DNA from: Bretschneidera sinensis
Lineage: Eukaryota; Streptophyta; Magnoliopsida; Brassicales; Akaniaceae
Reading direction: 5' to 3'
Length of the DNA: 64,000 nt
NCBI GenBank assembly: GCA_023935145.1
Contig: CM043700.1
Coordinates: 65,552,620-65,616,619, forward strand
The notes under the pieces were generated by a model. The model was not told where the DNA came from. It made no database searches and was given only the letters and a program-made list of their open reading frames with translations. The position numbers and the translations under genes are program-made. Shown here piece after piece: positions 58,469 through 64,000 of this stretch. Numbering within the stretch: position 1 is the first letter of the stretch; every line of letters begins with the position of its first letter.

Positions 58469-59642
58469 CTAATGAAGTGGTTCTTCCTGAATTGGTTGTT
58501 CTTCAATGGTTGTTAGATTATTCCCTCGAAAAACAGTCAATTGATTAGTACATACAGGCACTATCACTAAATTATGCACTTTCTCAAATTCAATTCTTTG
58601 AGAAATCCCACTCCCATTAACATTAACATCCTCAATGAACTTAGCATTTCTAGCCTCAACAATTCTTGGTGTATGTGAGGGACAATAAAATCTATATCCC
58701 TTGGACTTTTTTACGTAGCCAATGAAATATCCATTGACAGTTCTTGAGTCCAAGTTCTTCAATTGTGGATTGTAAACCCCAACTTCAACTTGACATCCTC
58801 ATACGTGTATATGTCTTAAACTTGGTTTTCATCATTTCCACAACTCGAAAGGAGTTTTAGAAACAACTTTAGATGGAACCCTGTTTAAGATATACACTAT
58901 AGTTTTTAGGGCTTCATTCAACAAAAATATGAGAAGAATTGAGTTTCTCATCATACTTCTCACTATGTCCATTAGAGTTTGATTTCTTCTTTCTGCAACC
59001 CCATTTTGATAAGGTTCATCTAGCATTGTGTACTAAGCCACAATGCCTTCTTCCTTAAGGAACTCTGTAAATGGACTTGGCCTTTTTCCCATTTTTGCGT
59101 ACCTTCCATAATATTCTCCACCCCTTTCTGACCTTATAATTTTGATATGTTTTTTTACCTCTATCTTAAAGGTTTTGAAAGCCTCAACGGTCTCATCTTT
59201 ATGGAATAAGAGATAGAAATACTTATATCTTGTATGGTCATCAATAAATGAGATAAAATATCTATGACCATTTAGATAAGGTGGATTAAATAACCCATAG
59301 ATATCTGTGTGTGTAATCTTTAGGACTTCAGAACTCCTCTTTGCACCTTTATTGATCTTTTTGGTTTGCTTACCCATAATGCAATCCACACAATTACCAA
59401 AGTCAAAGAAATCAAAAGTTTTTAAGACTCCATCATTCACTAACCTTTTTAATTCTTTCTATGGAGATATATCTCAATCTCCAATGCCATAGAATAGAGG
59501 AGCTTTCCTCAATAATACAACGTTTAGTGCCGATATTATCATGCTGGGTAAAGAGGGTTTGTTCAAAGGTGGATTTCAAAGTCAATTTATACAAACCATC
59601 TACCAAGGTCCCGAAACCAACAATAGAAGAGTTTTTAGACAA
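58469..59642 (-). pseudogene. Integrase of element H
   Basis: 59642-59433: pre-integrase, LWHWRLRYISIERIKKV (second His of the zinc ligand changed to Tyr). 59440-59033: FGNCVDCIMGKQTK, ITHTDIYGLFNPP, FISFIDDHTRYKYFYLL, and IIRSERGGEY where the second catalytic Asp is Glu. 59026-58832: NGVAERRNQTLMDIVRSMM with the catalytic Glu. 58762-58469: GYFIGYVKKSKGYRFYCP, the C-terminal part. Confidence 0.85.
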
Positions 59643-59651
59643 CTAAAAGTC

Positions 59652-60305
59652 TTAAACAACAAAGTTAAAACCATAACAAAAAGGTACTAGTATGGAAATA
59701 GAAATTAAGTTCTTAGAAAACGAAGGGATATAAATAGTGTTTTCGATATCTAAAACAAAGTCAGTCTCCAAGATTAATCTAAAGGTTCCAACGGCTTCCA
59801 CATATGAACGCATCCCATTTCCTGAGTAAATGCCTTGTTCACTACCTATTAGCTTCCTGAGGTTGAGAAAACCCCATATAGTATTGGCAATGTGAATTGT
59901 AGTACCCGAATCAATCCACCAAGTATTATGATGAATAGTAGCAAAATTAGATTCATAACACACAAAAGAAAATAAATTACCTTTCTTCTTGTGTCATTTC
60001 TTATATTTAGAGCAATCCTTCTTCATATGTCCTTTTTTCTTACAAAAGAAGCATTTTCCTTCACCATCTTGCTTAAATGGTCTTTTTCCTTCTTTTTTTA
60101 CTCCGGGAACATATTTATCCTTCTTGCAATGTTCCTTTCCATGAGTCACCAAATAAGCACTTTCTAGGTTCTCATGCTTCAGTCTATCTTCCTCTTCAAC
60201 AAATATAGTCAGAAATTCATTAACTGACCATTTATCCTTATGTGTTATAAGAGATTTTAAAAGGTTTATACTCCATAGAAAGAGAGTCAAGAATAAAATG
60301 GACAA
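59652..60305 (-). pseudogene. Zinc knuckle and protease of element H
   Basis: 60305-59994 ends with CFFCKKKGHMKKDC, an intact CX2CX4HX4C knuckle. 59963-59652: TWWIDSGTTIHIANT, an intact DSG protease core, then YIPSFSKNLISIS. A stop at about 59991-59993 separates the two. Confidence 0.85.
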
Positions 60306-60397
60306 GAAATGACTCTAAAATATCATTCTCTAAGGACTTGAGTTAAGCAACAATGTCCCTCATTTCCATAATGTGCTCACACACACCTTTAGAATTG

Positions 60398-60757
60398 TCA
60401 TATCTTTTTGTCTAAGAGTCTTCTCATTAAAGTTTTGGCCAAAACCTTATCAGACTTGACAAATTGGTCTTCAATTGAATTCAAGAAGCCTTTGACTTTA
60501 TCATAGTTGGGAATAGAACCTCTTATGTTTTTGCTGATATGAGATTTAATGAGCATAAAACTTAAACGGTTTGACCTCTCCCACCTTTCATATGCATTAT
60601 TTTCTTCAACTGTGCTTAATTCGGTGGGAACAGGTAGTTCGTCCATACGAAATGCCAAGTCTAACTCCATACACCCTAATGTGAAGAGAATTTTGTTTTT
60701 CCAATCCAAAAAATTATCACCACTCAAAAAGGGAATGTGTGATGATTCATTGTTCAT
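60398..60757 (-). pseudogene. N-terminal Gag of element H
   Basis: 119 residues starting MNNESSHIPFLSGDNFLDWKNKILFTLGCMELDLAF, the copia Gag start; then NAYERWERSNRLSFMLIKSHISKNI. The frame shifts near 60398. Confidence 0.8.
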
Positions 60758-62178
60758 AAAGGAAGTAGCTATAACTGTAATAATAATAAACTAATAAATA
60801 TATAATTATTACTTTGAAGCATTATCTATAATATGAACCAATCCCTTGTTGAATTCATGAGCAAAAATCTAATCCTTCCTATGGGTAGAGGTTACATCAT
60901 GTAATTGATTTGCTCTAGAATTATAAGACTAGTGATTGAGACACTAAGAATAAAAGACTTCTACCTGTGGGTATAAAAATCTTCTTTTCTCAATGTTAAA
61001 TCAGTAATCTTATTCTATTAAGTCATTCAAAATAATTAACTCTCTGTGGACTAGTTAAATATTTTAAATGAATTAATACCACTCATGATACTACTTTACA
61101 TAAATTTTATAAAAATTGATGCGATTTTAAAATTCAAAAATCACACATCAATATATTTTAAAATGTTGTGGCTAATTTTAAAACACATTGATAATCAATT
61201 CTTTTAAAATAGCATCACCATTCAATTAACAAATGCTCATGTTAATGAAACTATAAACCACATCCAAGACAAATTTAATCATAACATTCATACATAATAA
61301 ACCTATTTATTCATTATAATTTTTAAATAAATTTTGAGATCATATAATAATATGAAAAAGACTTGATCTTATAATAATAATAAAAAATTAAGTCTCTCAA
61401 AGAAAAGAAAAAAAGGCTGTAAAAAATGTTTCAAACATAAAACTAACGAAGTGCACTAACAGTGGACCTTTTAATAAGGTTGTAATAACAAAAAACCAAT
61501 GAATTCCTATGTACTTTCAAAGTCAGTTGGTAGAGTATGTGCACAGGAAGTTACTTTCAATATCAGATGGTAAACTATAAAGTATGTGTACAAGAAACTA
61601 CTTGTATGGTGCATAATCACCAAAACTAACGGAAAAAAAAATGACCAAAAAATTACAGTTAATCAACCATTTTAATCAGTAGTTTTTCAAAACAAGATCT
61701 ACGGAAAAAAGAGCTTTCCAATATCTATTTTTTATACCATTTAAATGGTGACGAAAGAAAATCTCATAATTATTTACAAACATATCATTACATACTGAAG
61801 TTAATGGATCAAATCTAATTAAGAAATTAAGCATAGAAAAACACACCAAACAATATAATGATAACCAAAATGTTGAAGTTTTCATGGCATTTACAATGAA
61901 TGCATCAAAACTTTGGCATAAAATAATAATTAATTACAATCCAAGAAATTAATCAACCTACTATATAAATTTCTAGATAAATAAAAACGATTACAACGAA
62001 ATAGAAGGCCATAAAAATTTCAATCATTTTTGTTTTTAATCAATTAAAAAATATCAATGCATAATCATAAAAATAAAACAAACCTTGATCCATTAACTGT
62101 ATGCATAATCACAATATATTTAGAAAAAATTTATGGAGATAAAGAACAACAATGCTAACCAATTATATCTAGAACCTG
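60758..62178. other. Unusually long AT-rich leader between H gag and primer site
   Basis: 1.4 kb with no ORF of note. A diverged 40-base duplication (starting at 61513 and 61553) is present. The length suggests a later insertion that I cannot delimit. Confidence 0.45.
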
Positions 62179-62190
62179 GCTCTAATACCA
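62179..62190 (-). other. Primer binding site of element H
   Basis: - strand TGGTATTAGAGC, initiator-Met type with one change, two bases from the LTR edge at 62193. Confidence 0.75.
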
Positions 62191-62192
62191 AG

Positions 62193-62956
62193 TGTTAGCT
62201 TTATTTCAGAAGAAATAAAATAAATTAATTACTAACCTCCAGTCATGATTGATTAGGCACGTTGTTTTCTATCAAAATCCACTTGCTTTGCTATCCACGA
62301 CAGCACCACGAATCCGTATCAGTTAATTCATTCAGATTTTTATGAAATAGTTTGAGTATCTGACAAAGCCTTCTAGCCTCTGTAAATCTCTGGAGAAAAA
62401 ATTTGATGGAAATCACAAATATTGTATATTTGCTAGACTATGGACCCTTGTCAGTTTAAAATTCTTTTTATATCTCCCTTCCATCAAGAGAGTAATAACT
62501 TCCCACCACTACTAGGTAGTTTAATTTTAACAAACTACCCATAACCCACATGCCCAATCCAATACAGTAGTGGATAGTTAATTCTTTACATGTCACCTAA
62601 ATAAAACATACGTGTGCCACATTATATTACAAGGAGTTGAAGTAATTGAGTTACATATATAACATTGTTTAAATATGTGAGTTATCTATTTAAGTAGAGA
62701 TTTATTGGAATTTTGAGGGGTGGACACCAAATGACTACTAGGCAGTTTAATTTTAACAAACTACCCATAACCCACATGCCCAATTCAATACATTAGTGGG
62801 TAGTTAATTCTTTACATGTCACCCAAATAAAACATATGTGGGCCACATTATTTTACAAGGAGTTGAAGTTAATTGAGTTACGTATATATTATTGTTTAAA
62901 TATGTGAGTTACATATTTAAGCAGAGGTTTATTGGATTTTTTAAGAGTGGACACCA
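62193..62956 (-). repeat. 5' LTR of element H
   Basis: Inner edge TGTTAGC is firm. The outer edge is inferred at GTGGACACCA (62956). A - strand TATAAAAAG box lies at 62464-62472. U3 would hold the 226-base tandem duplication (62509-62734 and 62735-62960). If the outer edge is at about 62508 instead, the duplication lies outside. Confidence 0.5.
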
Positions 62957-62960
62957 AATG
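62509..62960. repeat. 226-base tandem duplication beside/in H LTR
   Basis: Two units beginning CTACTAGG, differing at only a few positions, so younger than the decay of H's coding region. Confidence 0.85.
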
Positions 62961-64000
62961 AAGGTTTTTGCTTTATTAATAGTATAATATATATATTATT
63001 TTATTATACACAAACGTGACAATTGGCATAATTTTTTTTTCCATTTTAGTTTTTTACATAGAACTTTCAAGCTCAATAAATTTATATATGGAAACTCTTT
63101 AATAAAATTAAGGAGATCATCTTTACTTATTAACATTCTTTCTCATGGTTCTCAATCAATCATTTTTTAAATTCAATTAGCATTCTGGGGTAATGATAAT
63201 AACCAATGAAATGTAATGGACAACACCCCGTTTGAAATTAAGATCTCAATGAAAAAAATGTCCATGAAAAGACTTATTTGTGTAAGAGTATTTACTCTGA
63301 TAATTTATCTATTGTTTTATTAAAAGGTATAACTAGGCTACTATAGGATTATGAAACAACCTGAATTTGTAAATACCATCTGTAAGGAGTTTTCTCTCTC
63401 ACCACACTAACATTCTTTTTTCTCCCTTTATAATTAGTTGGTTCATGAAATGATAGATTTATTCAATCAATTTGTTATCCAAGCAATAGGATGCCAGCCT
63501 TTTACCTATCGCCCAACCCTTTGCTTGTTAATATTTATTAGGTTTCATCAAGAGCAAAATCCATAAATAATACCTAGATTGGACTACGAAATTATGAAAC
63601 CTCAAAAGAAAAAATATGAAAAAATATAAAAATTTGTACTACGATTTAATTTGGGGCATGCTCCCAAAAGATAGGAACCATGAAACCTTATAAAAATAAA
63701 AATAAAATTTAGTTGGGGAATCCTTAAGATAGAGATAAGTTTTGTTTTTGTTGGACGTTGATTATCTGTTCTATAACATGTCGCTAAGTGGGGGATATGT
63801 GGTGACAGATTGAGTGCTTCTTCCTTCTAGGGGCAGTGTGATGCTTGTGGTAGCAATGGATCTGATATTCTAAAGCGGGAAGAGGAGATCAGTGTTTGGT
63901 GTCGTAAGGGTCAACGGTTGTAGAAACAAAATCACAGTCAATGATAATAAATTCTACCCCTATAGAACACACCTCGTCCTAGGTTATTTGGGAATCAGGT
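62961..64000. other. Intergenic sequence, nothing recognised
   Basis: AT-rich with no credible coding frame, RNA gene or repeat that I can identify. The last 250 bases are less AT-rich but show no known motif. Confidence 0.5.

Larger units (their letters stand above)
57036..62956 (-). mobile_element. Ty1-copia element H, 3' truncated
   Basis: On the - strand: 5' LTR, primer site, long leader, gag, zinc knuckle, protease, integrase, RT and the first part of RNase H. The RNase H reading stops near 57036 after EAEFIGCFEAKEVHYRA and no polypurine tract or second LTR follows, so the 3' end was lost. Many stops and frame changes. Confidence 0.8.

Overview
This window looks like intergenic heterochromatin from a eudicot plant nuclear genome. 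It is AT-rich, carries no intact host gene, no RNA gene and no CRISPR array that I can see, and most of it is LTR retrotransposons of typical plant lineages plus MITEs and simple repeats. The species cannot be named from the sequence.

Left stack (1-24845). This is a nested pile of four LTR elements. The 3' end of a Sirevirus-like Ty1-copia element on the + strand (1-2335: end of an env-like ORF, several polypurine tracts, a 1.25 kb LTR with ten copies of a CpG palindrome) lies inside the integrase region of a del/Tekay-like Ty3-gypsy element A (- strand, 2336-9773, 5' LTR 7225-9773). Element A lies inside the integrase of an older, related element B (- strand, 9774-10428 and 19889-24845). B was also hit by element C (- strand, 10429-19888), a young Athila-type element with ATGAC target duplications, nearly identical LTRs and one gag-pol frame broken only by three stop codons.

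Middle (24846-37874). AT-rich sequence holds two MITE-like fold-backs, a small non-autonomous copia relic D (27909-30795) whose right LTR carries a probable solo LTR, a stretch of unknown origin (30796-31349), and copia element E (- strand, 31350-35559), which keeps pol but has lost most of gag.

Right (37875-64000). An old Tat-lineage gypsy element F (- strand, 37880-55250) has short 0.3 kb LTRs, two RNase H regions and an antisense ORF with a C-terminal coiled coil. It is interrupted near its 3' end by a decayed del/Tekay-like element G (+ strand, about 39172-44784) and Sirevirus LTR debris. F is flanked at a distance by two inverted copies of a 0.28 kb repeat. A degraded copia element H (- strand, about 57036-62956) follows; it has lost its 3' end and 3' LTR. 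The last kilobase shows nothing recognisable.

Theme. Unrelated families here carry CpG-containing palindromic minisatellites, in three cases inside the U3 part of the LTR and in two of those just upstream of a clear TATA box. This is the most interesting pattern in the window. No element has a full set of undamaged proteins; C is closest.
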